A stretch of 64,000 nt of DNA from Rutidosis leptorrhynchoides (lineage: Eukaryota; Streptophyta; Magnoliopsida; Asterales; Asteraceae). The notes below the pieces were generated by a model. The model searched no databases. It was not told the DNA's origin and saw nothing but the letters and a program-made list of their open reading frames with translations. Each line of letters opens with the position of its first letter. The stretch's first letter is position 1. This document shows, in pieces, positions 35,488-46,353 of the stretch. The stretch lies in the NCBI RefSeq assembly GCF_046630445.1, contig NC_092333.1, positions 716,216,001 to 716,280,000 of the forward strand, written 5' to 3'. A program made the position numbers and the translations under genes.

Positions 35488-36989
35488 CGATGGTCTTCAT
35501 CATTGTTTAGTTGTTGGTTACAGAATTTGTAGTAGTCATCTCTTAAGTCCCAAATCTGCATATTATTCATCAAGTAATAGAGTTTTGAGTAATATGTTGT
35601 GAAATGGGGAATGACGCGTAGCTTAGTTGGTAATGAGTTTGAAATGGACATCTCATGTACACAATATGCAACGTATTATGAAAATGACAGCTGACGGGCT
35701 AGTATGATTTGCCCTTTATCAACCTTTTTGTCACAAAAAAATTGTTGTGAAATGAATTTAATTATCGTTCTACTTACCTTGTGGCCAATGACGAAAACAC
35801 CACCAATTAGATTCGCCAATGCTAGAGCTACTATGCTTACTGAGCCAAAAATTCAAAAGCAACAAAGAAAGGTTTTAGTTGCAAAAGGTTAATATGTAAG
35901 GTTTTAAAAGTATTATAAAAAGTTAGAATACTTAAACTTAAAAGTATGTCAATATTGAGGGTAAAACTTTTTTTTAGTAGAATTGAAGTTAATAATTAAT
36001 AAACTTACTTGTGGTGGCATCCCCAGCAGCAGCAGATGTAACTATGCTTAAACTTGCAATCACTTCCATTAAACCACCATACACGACACTCTTTAAAATC
36101 TCTAAAGGTGTTGAATCTTGTCGCTCAAGTGATGGGGCCGGCACATTGATAATTGCATCACCATTTAGTAATTCGTCTCCAATTTGAGATTGATCATGAG
36201 AAGGCGGCAATCCATTTTTCGGGTTAACTGTAATTACTCCGGTAACATGTGGTATTGCTATAATTTCATTGAATAAAATTATAAGAGTTAAGTTTGTGGA
36301 TATTTGGTTCCCTTTAATGAAACGAAGTGTACGTATCTATAAAGAAAATTACATGAGCAGTACTTAAAGAAAATTACATGAGCAGTCCTTTTCTTAAAAG
36401 TTTCTTACTTTATTTACCGCGGGTTAAAAATTAACCGGTGCTGTGAACGCGAGGATATTTATGTAATAGACTTTGGCACTTTGCTATTTGTAGTCTTAAA
36501 GGGCTACTCTCAATACTTAAATTTATGTAATAATTGGCGGTGTATTAATTTGGTTATATGTAGGAAGTGAGTGGTTAATATGAAGGTACAAAAACAATTA
36601 TGGATGCTTAAAATTACAAAAGTAGTAGACAACTTTCTGTTAACATTAGCGTTAGAAACTAACAACGGATAATTAATAGAAGTGTGTGTGCATTACCATC
36701 CTCATGATAGACGACTTTCTGTTTGGTTCCATTTTGTGGCGAATCTGCAATTGAGGATGACCCTTTTGGAAAAATAGGAACGTATTTGAAGATGCCTCTT
36801 CCTGAAAATAGAGATATCTTGTGTCAATCAATTTTAAAAATGTGATTCCAAATTTGAAGTCGAAAGTGACGACTTTTTTTCCTGTGTGAAGTCAAAACGT
36901 CTAGAATTTAAGAACTCCTCTAATCCCATAATTATTTTTAACATATTTTCGGTAAATGTCGATTTTATCTTTATACTCATGACACTAAA

Positions 36990-37060
36990 GGGCTCATAAC
37001 CTAACGGTTTGTGAGGTCCCCAGTGATCAATTAAGAGGTTGGGGGTTCAAGCCTTGTAGT
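36990..37060 (+). mobile_element. Possible tRNA-derived SINE head in intron 2
   Basis: GGCTCATAACCTAACGG (A-box-like) is followed by GGGTTCAAGCC (B-box) at 37043-37053. There is no clear tail; the downstream sequence is interrupted by the solo LTR at 37098. Confidence 0.4.
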
Positions 37061-37097
37061 AGACGTATATATATTCGTGGATAAATTCGAGTCCTTC

Positions 37098-37414
37098 TGT
37101 TGGAGTATTCAGATCTTTGGATCGAGGTTCTAGCGAATCGTTGACTTTTGGGGATCGATTGAGTCAAAACGGATCGAATGGATCGGATTAAATCGATGCC
37201 TAGAGTCGTTATTCGACTTGAGTGGGTTTTAGATAAGAAGTAAATGGAGAGGAAACGATATTAGGGTTTAGGAGATCATCAACCACAAATTAATACATAA
37301 GCTCCCTTATATACTCGATCCTATGGTCCGACAGTTGATTGACAGGTCCAACAGTCGGTCGATTGTCTCTTTCGAATTTGTTGGTCTGAACTCGGAGCTT
37401 TTTATGCACCAACA
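37098..37414. mobile_element. Small solo LTR (317 bp) in intron 2
   Basis: Begins TGTTGGAGTATTC and ends GCACCAACA, with inverted TGTTGG/CCAACA termini and flanking CCTTC duplications (37093-37097 and 37415-37419). There are no coding motifs. It contains a CAGTCGGTCGATTG motif like the repeats of LTR F. A short TRIM-like element cannot be excluded. Confidence 0.75.
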
Positions 37415-37742
37415 CCTTCAATAATTATTTTTCGAAATGAAAGCTATTTTATAACGTGTATAAATAATAAGATGCATTGGATATTTTCTTAGACAACAAA
37501 GTATAATTCATTGATTCTAAGAACTAATTATGCGTTCAATAGTTTATATATTGGATTTATCTACTCTTAGAATTTTGGGTTATACTTAATAAAAAATTAA
37601 GCTTTAATAATTCTACATATTATTTAAAGCGGTTTTTAGTAATATATAAGTAATTATGTATGTCTTAAACTCTTAAATATAGTTTTAAAGATCATCTTTA
37701 AAAGGTTCCTTATATATTACTCCGTATATATTACATTTTTTT

Positions 37743-37940
37743 AGTAAGCGATGAAACCCTCTTATTAATGAGCACATTGGCTCCCACATAGAAGGTAAAA
37801 CCTCGGGTAATCAATCCCCCAAGCGCGAGACCTGGTACCGGGTAAATTGCGTATTATGTGCACCCTCTAATCACACTCCCCTTTTGAACAATTTGGCACA
37901 GTCAGGAATTGAACCCGGGTTGTGTGCTTCACTGGGCAAC
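37743..37940 (-). mobile_element. SINE (198 bp) in intron 2 with 14-bp target duplication
   Basis: The minus strand begins GTTGCCCAGTGAAGC (A-box-like) and has GGGTTCAATTCC (B-box, 37916-37905) 15-25 bases on, the pol III promoter layout. TATTACATTTTTTT flanks it on both sides (37729-37742 and 37941-37954). It landed at the poly(A) end of an older copy of the same family. Confidence 0.7.
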
Positions 37941-37954
37941 TATTACATTTTTTT

Positions 37955-38016
37955 TTTTTTTTTGGTAAGAAAGGAAACCCTCCTATAAACGAGCACATTG
38001 GCTAACCCATATAATA
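37955..38016 (-). mobile_element. 3' end of a second, older SINE copy
   Basis: Matches the 3' part of the 37743-37940 SINE (AAACCCTC...GAGCACATTGGCT on plus) with several differences. The 5' part is not visible. Confidence 0.55.
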
Positions 38017-38049
38017 TAATATAAAATATAATATATATGATATAATATA

Positions 38050-38218
38050 CTCCATCCGTTTCATTACAAGTGTTTACTTTTTTTTTTACACACAGTTTTA
38101 GAAAATTCCACTAACTTCATTTTCCAACAATCAAAAATCTTCTCACTCTAGAATAAACTCTTCACATTGATTAAAGTACAAAGGGGACATCTCAAAATAG
38201 AAATGTGAACGGAGGGAG
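38050..38218. mobile_element. Stowaway-like MITE (169 bp) in intron 2
   Basis: Terminal inverted repeats CTCCATCCGTTTCAT and GAACGGAGGGAG with a TA duplication on each side (38048-38049, 38219-38220). This is the classic Tc1/mariner-derived Stowaway terminus. Confidence 0.85.
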
Positions 38219-39173
38219 TAATATATTATATAATATTCTTTAAAAACTCTTAATATATACATGCACTATTCGTTCTTGCAACTTGCAAGTAAAATGATGG
38301 TGGACAACTAATTAGCAGAAAATTTATGTCAACACGTTATAATTATTCACTATAACATTTATGTCACGTACTCTAGCACATAAGTCACTCCTAAAATAAT
38401 CAGAACTTTTTTTTTGACATAAGTAACAAAAAATTTATGATCTATATATATGTAGATGTATGATTTTTTCTCACGAACTTTAAAGGTGAGAGTTAAAAAC
38501 TTAAAAAATATGCGTAGAGTTATTCGAATACCGGATATTACCTAAGTTATTGAACACGCTTAGACACGCTAAGCATCCGAGTAGTTCAGGTGGCTCATTT
38601 GGCTCGTGTGACTCTTGTGACACTCCATTGAAATGAGGCTTCATTGTTATTAGTTTCCGACGAAGAATTACTTTGGTGATTTGAGCCTTGCAATTAGGAC
38701 AGTGCATCATATGCTTCTCGAGTTTAGGATTCACCTTCTCAAATTCCAACTCCACAATTTCTTCTTCCTTGGTATCTTCAATGAATGATTCAGATCTTCC
38801 TATTATTTGTTCTCTTCTAGAAACATGAGTTTCTATTTGAACAACACTAGGAATCTTATGCATATCCAGATCTACAACGGCTCCTAGAATTTTGAAATAT
38901 TTATCAAAAAGGGAAACATATATGAAATACTCTTTTTAATACTCAAATGTCACATTTGTTCTTTCCTTTAGGTATAAACTTCTAAATAAAAAGAGTAAAT
39001 AAGGGTGAAAATATCAATTTAATTTTCTATTTTTGAAAGACAGTTATTTTAGAGGGAAAAAAAGTAATATATGTGTTTAAATAACGAAATGAAAACCACA
39101 TAAATAAAATATAAAATATGATATTATTCAATAAATTAAAATATAGAGCACGTCGAAACCGGCCTATATAGCA

Positions 39174-39174
<1 letters not shown>

Positions 39175-39262
<88 letters not shown>
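39175..39262. repeat. (TA)44 microsatellite in intron 1
   Basis: 88 bp, ending 22 bp from the intron 1 donor site. Confidence 0.95.
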
Positions 39263-39265
<3 letters not shown>

Positions 39266-39477
39266 CTTAACTTGTGAGACATACCTCCATTTGTGTGTAG
39301 ATAGGCATTGTTCTGTGATGGTTCTTCATGGCTACCGTTGACCTTTAACGTCGGACTTTGAAAAACAGAACTGGAATATTGTTGACTTTTTCTCGGTTGC
39401 AATCCGACATCCACCTTGTCTTCCACGTCAGAATCGGATTCCGGCAAACGTTGGTACACAGCAACTACATCATCCAT

Positions 39478-41580
39478 CTTTCAAATTAAATTAATGAATT
39501 ATTTGCTTCTTAAAAGATCAAGCAGATTAAAGGTTATATATACTATATATTATTATAATTATAATAATATATATATCTTGTACCTCGCATCGTCACATGT
39601 ATTGCTTTTTATAGTAAGTGTCATATATGCCTATGTTTTCCAAGTTGTTTACAAGAAGTTATTACGATAAAAGGAAAGATGGTAAAATAGTATAATGCGT
39701 TCACATTTTTATCATTATCATTATTATATATTATATATTATTATTATTATTAATTATTAATTATTAATTATTATCGTTATGTTATGTTATGTTATTGTTA
39801 AATTTTTTTTTTTTGTATAGTTGAGTTTCCGCTACGAGCCAACTAATCTCAATTTAATAAGCCACTTTGCAAGGAGACATATATATACATACAAAATACT
39901 ACTCGTAATAAGTATGCAAAGTACGATAGATGTCTATCACATAACAATATCCTTTGATGCAACTCAATACAAATAGTCGCATAACAAATTAATTATATAT
40001 ATATTTATTAATATTAATATATTGTGTTGGTTTTACAAGGATGTTATATGTTATATGTAAAGCGTGTTAGATATATAATTTATGAATTTTTTTAGTGACA
40101 ATTATATATATTGTCGATACGAAAAATCATAATTTGTAAATTGTCATCTTTTCATCATCATTATCAAACCTTTCAATACAAAACATTATTTATATATAAA
40201 ATGTACCGTATGCTTTATATTCACATATATTTTTATTATAAGTTTTTTTAAAGAAGTCATATACTCATATACTTCAATGTAATATTTCAAAAGCTTTTCG
40301 TTTATTGGAAAAAAACAACCATTATCCCCGTACAATTATTTTATACTAGTTTAATACCCTCGAATTCGCGGGATTTTGAAAGCAAAATTGCAACATCACT
40401 CTTTTTATAATTGAACAATAATAGAAATGGTTTCTAAAGTAGGTTAAAAGTAATGTGTGTTCACATCACACTAAGGGTTGTTTACTTTTTCTCTATATTA
40501 AGCTCTGTTTCCATTTTCTTTTTAATGAGAATAGATAGATATATGATTCTATGTCAACATATTAATTTTCAGAAAATTAAGTGAAAAAGTAAAAACAATT
40601 TTAGTAATGAATTAAGAGTTATATAGACCCTATTCTTGTTGAGATACCTTAAACTATGTCAAACTTTCCACGGACAAATTTCAAAGTATTTAGTTTTGTT
40701 GACTTAAAAGGCAAAACACACAATTGACAATACTTTTTTTGTCAAAAAAAAAAAAAAAAAGGCAGATTTATGTCATTTTGTTGTAACATAAATTTGATAC
40801 TTAAGCCTACAATGACGATGGATTGAAAACTAGTCATGCTAATTTTCAATCATAGAATAAATTTTTGGACAGTCTCGTTTACAAAATTTAAACAATGGAT
40901 ACGAGCGTAAAAAGAAATAAAGAAAATCAAAGACCATTTGTTGCTATGCACTCAGTTGTTCTCCATAAGTTACTTTTTTATTCCACTACAAGTAGCGTAT
41001 GATTTCCATAACTTGAATTTGTCTTCAATTCTACAATGCAGAATATCTAGCAATGCTCTAAATGGTGTTTAGAAAAGTTTCCATTTGCCATTAAAAAAAT
41101 TGGTACGAGTTTTAGAAATTTGTTTAAAAGTATTTAAGGTAGAAATTAAATTATGAAGTTGAATAACACCCGTTGGGAATGCTATCTTACAAAGATGTCA
41201 ATATATGTTAAGGCTCATTTAGTGTCTTCGTGATTGCTTTTTTCACATTTGTATCAGCCTTCTATTGGAACAAAAAGCATTTGGTATTTAAGCAATATAT
41301 ATATATATAATTTGTGTAAAGAATTTATGGATCATTATATCTTACATTCCCCAAGATCAAAGTAATTGTAGCTATAGATTGGTCACAACATCATATAACT
41401 CTTCAACTAAAGTAGAACAGTTTTTGATCACTCCTGCAATTGTCCCTGTCCATTCAGACATGCAAGCATAATTGCATATATATGACGCATACAAAATACA
41501 ATGATACAATTATGGCATTAGTTAATGAAAATCTACAATACACTAGACAGTTTGAATAAAAAATAACCAACTTCAACACT
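39478..41580. other. Upstream region of the ER-body gene, no gene seen
   Basis: AT-rich with ATT-type simple repeats (39715-39780). The native promoter should lie in the first few hundred bases above 39477, but I could not single out a TATA box. A motif near 40347-40374 (TTTAATACCCTCGAATTCGC) may be the edge of an old transposon; ends not found. Confidence 0.4.
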
Positions 41581-41641
41581 AAGCTTACATGAGGGGTAGC
41601 CTTTCAAAAAAAAAAAAAAAAAAAAGCTTACATGAGGGGTA
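41581..41641 (+). mobile_element. Minimal poly(A) retroinsertion with 18-bp target duplication
   Basis: AAGCTTACATGAGGGGTA occurs at 41581-41598 and 41624-41641. Between the copies are seven bases (GCCTTTC) and 18 A residues. This is what an extremely 5'-truncated LINE- or LINE-mobilised insertion would leave. Confidence 0.65.
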
Positions 41642-41811
41642 AACATAGAGCGGTAAATGCAGAGCTTTTTTAAACTGAAGGAGTGATGGTAAATTTTGGG
41701 GTTTTTCTCACAAACAGAACGGTTGGTTATTACAGTTTAAATGGAAGATAGAACTATAAGACGATGGGTAATTTAGACACTATAAGATATTCATTGGGAC
41801 TTGTTAACTTT

Positions 41812-42027
41812 GAACTTAAAAACATGAAGTATTTGTTGGTCGGACGAACCTATCCAAAAGCATTATGTGTATCAATAAATCAACCCAACCGATTGATATA
41901 CATATAGTTCATAGTTAAAGTATTTAGATAACCTGTCAGGGGCATTTCTTGAGCTTGAAGAATGGCAACGATTAGTAGAAGCCTCAACACTACTGCCTCT
42001 ATTGTCTTATAGTTCTACATATAAACA
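41812..42027 (-). repeat. First copy of a duplicated exon-like segment
   Basis: Similar to 43377-43435 plus 44215-44345: shared GTTTGTTGGTCGG-type start, TTCATAGT, GATAACCTGTCA, GCTTGAAGAAT and CTGCCTCTATT blocks. It also keeps a splice-acceptor-like TATGTAG|AACTA. Between the copies a 23-bp block (near 41970-41995) is present only here. Confidence 0.55.
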
Positions 42028-42052
42028 GTGAACTTACAACACAAATATACAC

Positions 42053-42502
42053 CACAACAACAACAACAACAACAAAACCCAATCCCGCACTTGCGAGGTA
42101 TGGGGGAGGTGAGATGTAGACAATCCTTCCTCTACCCTAGCGTAGAAAAGATGTCGTTTCTCTAACCATGAGTCGAGAAAAAAGTTTCCACCCATAGGAA
42201 GAGAAAGTCATTCCTCTCTCTACTCCAGGGTAGAGAGATTGCTTCCGTGAGGACCTACGGCCTAAAAAAGGTATTAAAAATTAAGTTAAAAAAATAAAAA
42301 ATAAAAAATAATAATAATAATAATAATAAATAAAAATAAAATAATAAAAAATAAAGAATAAAGAATAAAAAAGTGACGCCATGGGAATGGTAGAATCAAA
42401 TTTTCGTGGATTTTAAAGTCTGCCTGGATTTCAATTTAGGCTCTAAACGGCAGTCAAGTCGCCACTGAGTCGACGCTTGATGTTGCCTCAATAAATAGAG
42501 CC
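42053..42502 (-). mobile_element. TS-like SINE with (GTT)n tail, copy 1
   Basis: On the minus strand the element ends in repeated TTG units. The conserved block CATACCTCGCAAGTGCGGG precedes the tail, as in the tails of Solanaceae TS-type SINEs. The other end (AGTGGCGACTTGACTGCC region) matches the copy split by D. A-rich tracts lie at 42280-42375. Its 5' end is not sharply defined. Confidence 0.5.
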
Positions 42503-43376
42503 AAAAGACCTTGTAAACAGAACTCGAACGGCATGCCGGGTGGAAGTTGTTGCGCAAGCAAAGAGCCAACCACCCGTAACAAACCAAACACCACTCATGC
42601 ACCTTTACGGTAGACATCCCCGAAGACATACAGCTAAAAGAAAACCAACCAAGCTCCAGAGCAAAGGAGGTCATCCTTAGCCATAACGACCCCAAGATGT
42701 ACCGAACGATGCGAGACACAAGTATACCAGAGTACATTATCATGCACGACCCTAAATACGACCACATACACACATATAGATTAGTTCATAATAAACATTT
42801 GATATGTTCATCCAGCAGCGTCCTAAAGATGTACTCATTTAATGACGATATGGCTTGGAGGATTAAGTCTGACAAGCCCACTTAACAATTGCAAAACACA
42901 GCTCCAAATTGTATGCCGAAAATAATAAGTCGAGTGTTAATATTCATTAGAGATTCGTGTAATAGACAATTTGCTCACAAATTCATGCAAATGAATTAAT
43001 GAAAATCAACTCGGGTAACTCTTGATAGTTGATGGACAGCCAAACTGTTCAACTCCAACATATAAAGGATCGAACAACATTAACTATATGTGGATAAATT
43101 GGTATCTGTTGAACCACTTTATCAAATACACCTCATATATAAAGGTAATTCTACACCAAGAAAAACAAATCGCTCAATCCGATCGCATAAGATGTTACAA
43201 AACGACTTCATTTTTATAGTCACATTTCAACATCAGATAATTAAGGTTATACTGGTTTGAAAAAAAAATCAGTAATTGCATATTTTAATCATAAACACGT
43301 CTCAACTTTATGAAACTTACATTTCATATTTCTTAACTCACATTTTCATATGATCAGTCAAACACTTCATACGAAC
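42503..43376. other. Intergenic, nothing supported
   Basis: Moderately GC-richer to about 42770, then AT-rich. A 125-codon minus frame at 42396-42773 overlaps the SINE and shows no recognisable domain. Confidence 0.35.
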
Positions 43377-44345
43377 TAAAAAACTTGAAGTGTTTGTTGG
43401 TCGGCCGAACCTAACGAAAAGATCTATAATGTAGCCAGGGGCGGAGCCAGAAATTATTGTTAAGGGTGGCTCAAGTCTTTACAACGACCGATTTTTTATG
43501 ACTATCAAAAAGTAAATAAAATTATTATTTAGAACGGTACAAAATTTACGTACAAATGACAAATGGGTTGATATTTCCACTCAAGGTTTTGATAAATCTA
43601 CTTATTTTTATGCATTAATAGTTGTACTGTATAAATAACTGTTGCATAAACAAGTGGATCTATGAAAAACAGATTTATCATCACCCAATAACAAATTACA
43701 AATTTTCTTATTCAAACTTATGCTACTGAGTAGTATTTTCAACTTACTTTATGAACAGTTTTACCCAAAAACATTATTAATAGGTACATCTTTTATTACT
43801 TAAAGTTTGAATGCAATATATGTGAAATAAATAAAATAAAATTCTAGTTTATGATAATAAAACATACATCTATCTCCTATTTATATTTTATTTATATTTT
43901 ATATTATATTACGGAATATTTAACTTTAAAATGAAGATTAAATGACATTTATGAAACTTGATGGGCTAATACTTACAAATATTGTACTAGTTGAGGGGTC
44001 AAAAACATAAAATGAGAAAAAGACAAAGAGTTATCATCTCTTCTAACAGAGATTTCCAAACTTACATCTGAAACTCGCCTTCAACTTTAAAAACTCCATC
44101 TTCTTTATCAACAACTCAAAACTTTTACAATTAAAACACATACATGTATCGATTAATCCACTACAGTTGGGGGTGGCTGAGCACCCTCAAGCCACCCTAC
44201 TAGCTCCGCCTCTGAATGTAGCAGCAGCAAACCAAACCAATCAAGTGATAACTTTTAGTTCATAGTAAAGGTATTAAGATAACCTGTCAAGGGCCGTTTA
44301 TTTTGCTTGAAGAATAGCAACCTGCCTCTATTTTCCTGTAGTTCT
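43377..44345 (-). repeat. Second copy of the duplicated segment, interrupted by a hAT MITE
   Basis: Matches 41812-42027 on both sides of the insertion at 43436-44214. It includes the acceptor-like TATGCAG|AACTA that could be exon 4 of the small predicted gene. Confidence 0.5.
43436..44214. mobile_element. Non-autonomous hAT element (779 bp)
   Basis: Termini CAGGGGCGGAGC and GCTCCGCCTCTG are inverted. An 8-bp duplication AATGTAGC flanks it (43428-43435 and 44215-44222), the hallmark of hAT transposition. No transposase frame. A subterminal GGGTGGCT motif is repeated at both ends. Confidence 0.88.
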
Positions 44346-45794
44346 GCATAAAGAAACTACCATTAAGCTTTAAAATGAAAGAGACATATCTTAGTATAGA
44401 TAAATCTCAACCATTGGATCTAAATCAAAATTACTTTTTAATGGTGGGGATTACCCCTTAAATGATTTTTTATTAAAATTAAAATCTTACCTAATATAGG
44501 CTTTGCTTTAATAGGTAGTAGATAGATGTAGATTGTAAAGAAATAACTGCCACAGACTTCACATATACTTTGTGCATTCTCTTACCATGTAAAGTAAACC
44601 ATGGTAAAACTTCAGTAGTTGACATAAAAACATGCCCCTTCTTCTCTATTATCTTTTGATTGACTTTAGGGTCATAAGTGTCATGTATCCATTAAAGTAA
44701 CACCAACCCTATTTGAACCGTTTTCTTATTGAGGTTAGGATAGCCACATCTAAATAGAAGAAATAAACATACCTGTAACTTAGTAAGATCATAATGAGCA
44801 CATGAAACCAACATAAAGACAAACCTGAAACCAAGTAGATTTTATTATATTCTAAGCACATTTAGCATGTCTTCCTTTATATAAATGAGAAACTTACTTT
44901 GCAGAAAGATTAAATGCCCTGAACATTGCCATAGATAAATCAACAACCTCACTAAAATTTAATCAGCAGTTCATACTTGACGATATTTAGAGACAAAATC
45001 AACATATTTTCTATACTAAGAACCTAAATACATGTAAACACCTCCAAACTTACCTCATCTGGAGTCCCTTCATAGAATTCAAGAGCCGTTGCAAATGCTA
45101 AACAAAACAATCTTTCATTGATGAAACTTCTAATGCAGAAGTGACGATTAAAAAGCCATCAGAAAAAGATATAATGGTTACTAATATATAGAGGTGTCAA
45201 CGAAAAAAGGTGATAGTAAAACAAGTGTACCCATAGAAGTAAAGGAGTCAAAACATCTAATGTAAGATTTTGCGACTGTTAAAAACTTCACCAAATTTGC
45301 AAGCGAACGTGACAAGAAGGAAGGCTGTACCACAAAAAAAGAGCATAATTGCACGTGTAAGTAACAATAGGCATGTTCGCTTCATTTATAAATTTCTACA
45401 TAACCTCGACTTCAAATTTCTAAACATTCTAAAAGAGTTCTATAATTAGTAGTTTGAACAAACTTTTGTACTAATAAAAAAAATCTAGAACATATCTTAT
45501 AAGTATATGCACGTGTACACTTACACCTTAAAGTAAACAAAAAGTTTATATCAAGAGCAATATAATAGGGATTCAACATAACCTGACAACAAATTCACAA
45601 ACAATCATCGATTTATAATCAAATAAGACATATTAGAAACATTAAACAGAAAAATCAAACGTTATACCTTGATGTGTGTGCAATTAGTTAAAACAAACCA
45701 AAAAATAATCAAAATTCTTACCTGGAATGCGATCTGAAACCCTAATGAAAGAATAATGATATATAATGGTTTCGGTTGTCAGATTTTTACCCAT
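44328..45794 (-). CDS. Possible small four-exon gene, unknown product (about 60 residues)
   Basis: Predicted exons are 45794-45722, 45097-45054, 44947-44898 and 44343-44328. Each intron has GT-AG ends with good donors (GTAAGA, GTAAGT, GTAAGT), and the phases fit: exon 1 ends one base into a codon, exon 2 begins with two, exon 3 ends with two. The peptide starts MGKNLTTETIIYHYSF, includes EFYEGTPDE and DLSMAMFRAFNLSA, and stops soon after exon 4 begins. I do not recognise it. A 5'-UTR-like ATTAGGGTTTCAG sequence lies within exon 1. The stop in exon 4 may mean truncation, or a different fourth exon. Three in-phase introns are unlikely by chance but there is no homology support. Confidence 0.35.
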
Positions 45795-46287
45795 AGACCA
45801 AGTTTTGAAAAATTTTCATTCAGATGGCGTTAAATTCAAGTAGATTTTATTTTATAAGAATTGAAGATTAGAAGAAAAGAATTTGATATGAGATTGGTTG
45901 AATGGATACGACGTTTTTTTTTTTTTTTGATTTTGAATACGCAGAAAATACGGAGCAACTGGCAAGCGACGGATACGGGAACTTTGATATTAAGTCGTGT
46001 GAGAGAAGAATTGTAACCGTATACAGGGGGCATATTGGTAAATTTATTCTAATATTACTAAGAAAGAGACAATTCTTAATGTGGATAAACGTGGACCATC
46101 ACATTTCTTTTAAATATTTCTATTGTATGGTTAGGATTGGATTTGGTAAGAAATATTTTTTTAATCTTATATAATATGGTCCGTGCTTTAATATATAGAG
46201 AGGATATTTATTGTCTTTGAAATTATTATGCCTATATTACATACATGACATCATTAAGATTGTGTCATTGTCGAGTGTCATCCTTCT
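45795..46287. other. Intergenic, no gene supported
   Basis: Contains a T-run at 45914-45928 and AT-rich sequence. The short plus frame at 45902-46174 shows no recognisable domain. Confidence 0.35.
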
Positions 46288-46353
46288 ACAACAACAACAA
46301 CAACACCCAATCCCACACTTGTAGGGTATGGGGGAGGTGAGACGTAGACAATC
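46288..46353 (-). mobile_element. TS-like SINE copy 2, tail part, cut by element D
   Basis: (CAA)n plus the conserved CCCAATCCCACACTTG block, ending CAATC where D inserts. It continues at 57720. Confidence 0.55.

Larger units (their letters stand above)
27416..39477 (-). pseudogene. Membrane protein of ER body-like (VIT/CCC1-related) gene, six exons, last exon split by a copia element
   Basis: Exons on the minus strand are 39477-39285, 38883-38542, 36801-36697, 36257-36009, 35839-35778, and 35555-35488 plus 27805-27416. All introns are GT-AG and all phases agree. Counting the duplicated CGATG once gives 1404 coding bases (467 residues). The N-terminus is soluble; exon 2 has CPNC and CLAC pairs that could bind metal. 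The C-terminus has about five membrane spans, including EVIASLSIVTSAAAGDATT, NLIGGVFVIGH and HFPMHMFFAILSFLVFGI. This matches Arabidopsis MEB1/MEB2, ER-body membrane proteins of the VIT1/CCC1 iron/manganese-transporter superfamily. Element G interrupts the last exon in antisense, removing about the last 130 residues. Otherwise the frame is clean, so the knockout looks recent. Family call by eye. Confidence 0.85.
35488..39477 (-). pseudogene. Exons 1 to 6a of the ER-body protein gene, upstream of the insertion
   Basis: Exon 1 starts at ATG 39477 (MDDVVAVYQRLPES), its donor lying at 39284 close to an (AT)n run. Exon 2 is Glu-rich (VSRREQIIGR, EEEIVELEFEKV) and ends near LLGCLACLSVFNNL. Exon 3 is a 35-codon link (FKYVPIFPKG). 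Exon 4 has STPLEILKSVVYGGLMEVIA, a conserved VIT-like first helix. Exon 5 is a second helix. Exon 6 begins IWDLRDDYYKFCNQQL and runs into the 3' LTR of G at 35487. Transcripts from the native promoter would read through into G's LTR in antisense and gain a foreign tail. Confidence 0.83.

Noticed and set aside
42396..42773. 125-codon minus-strand ORF
   Set aside because: Half overlaps the TS-like SINE and shows no domain or conserved start.
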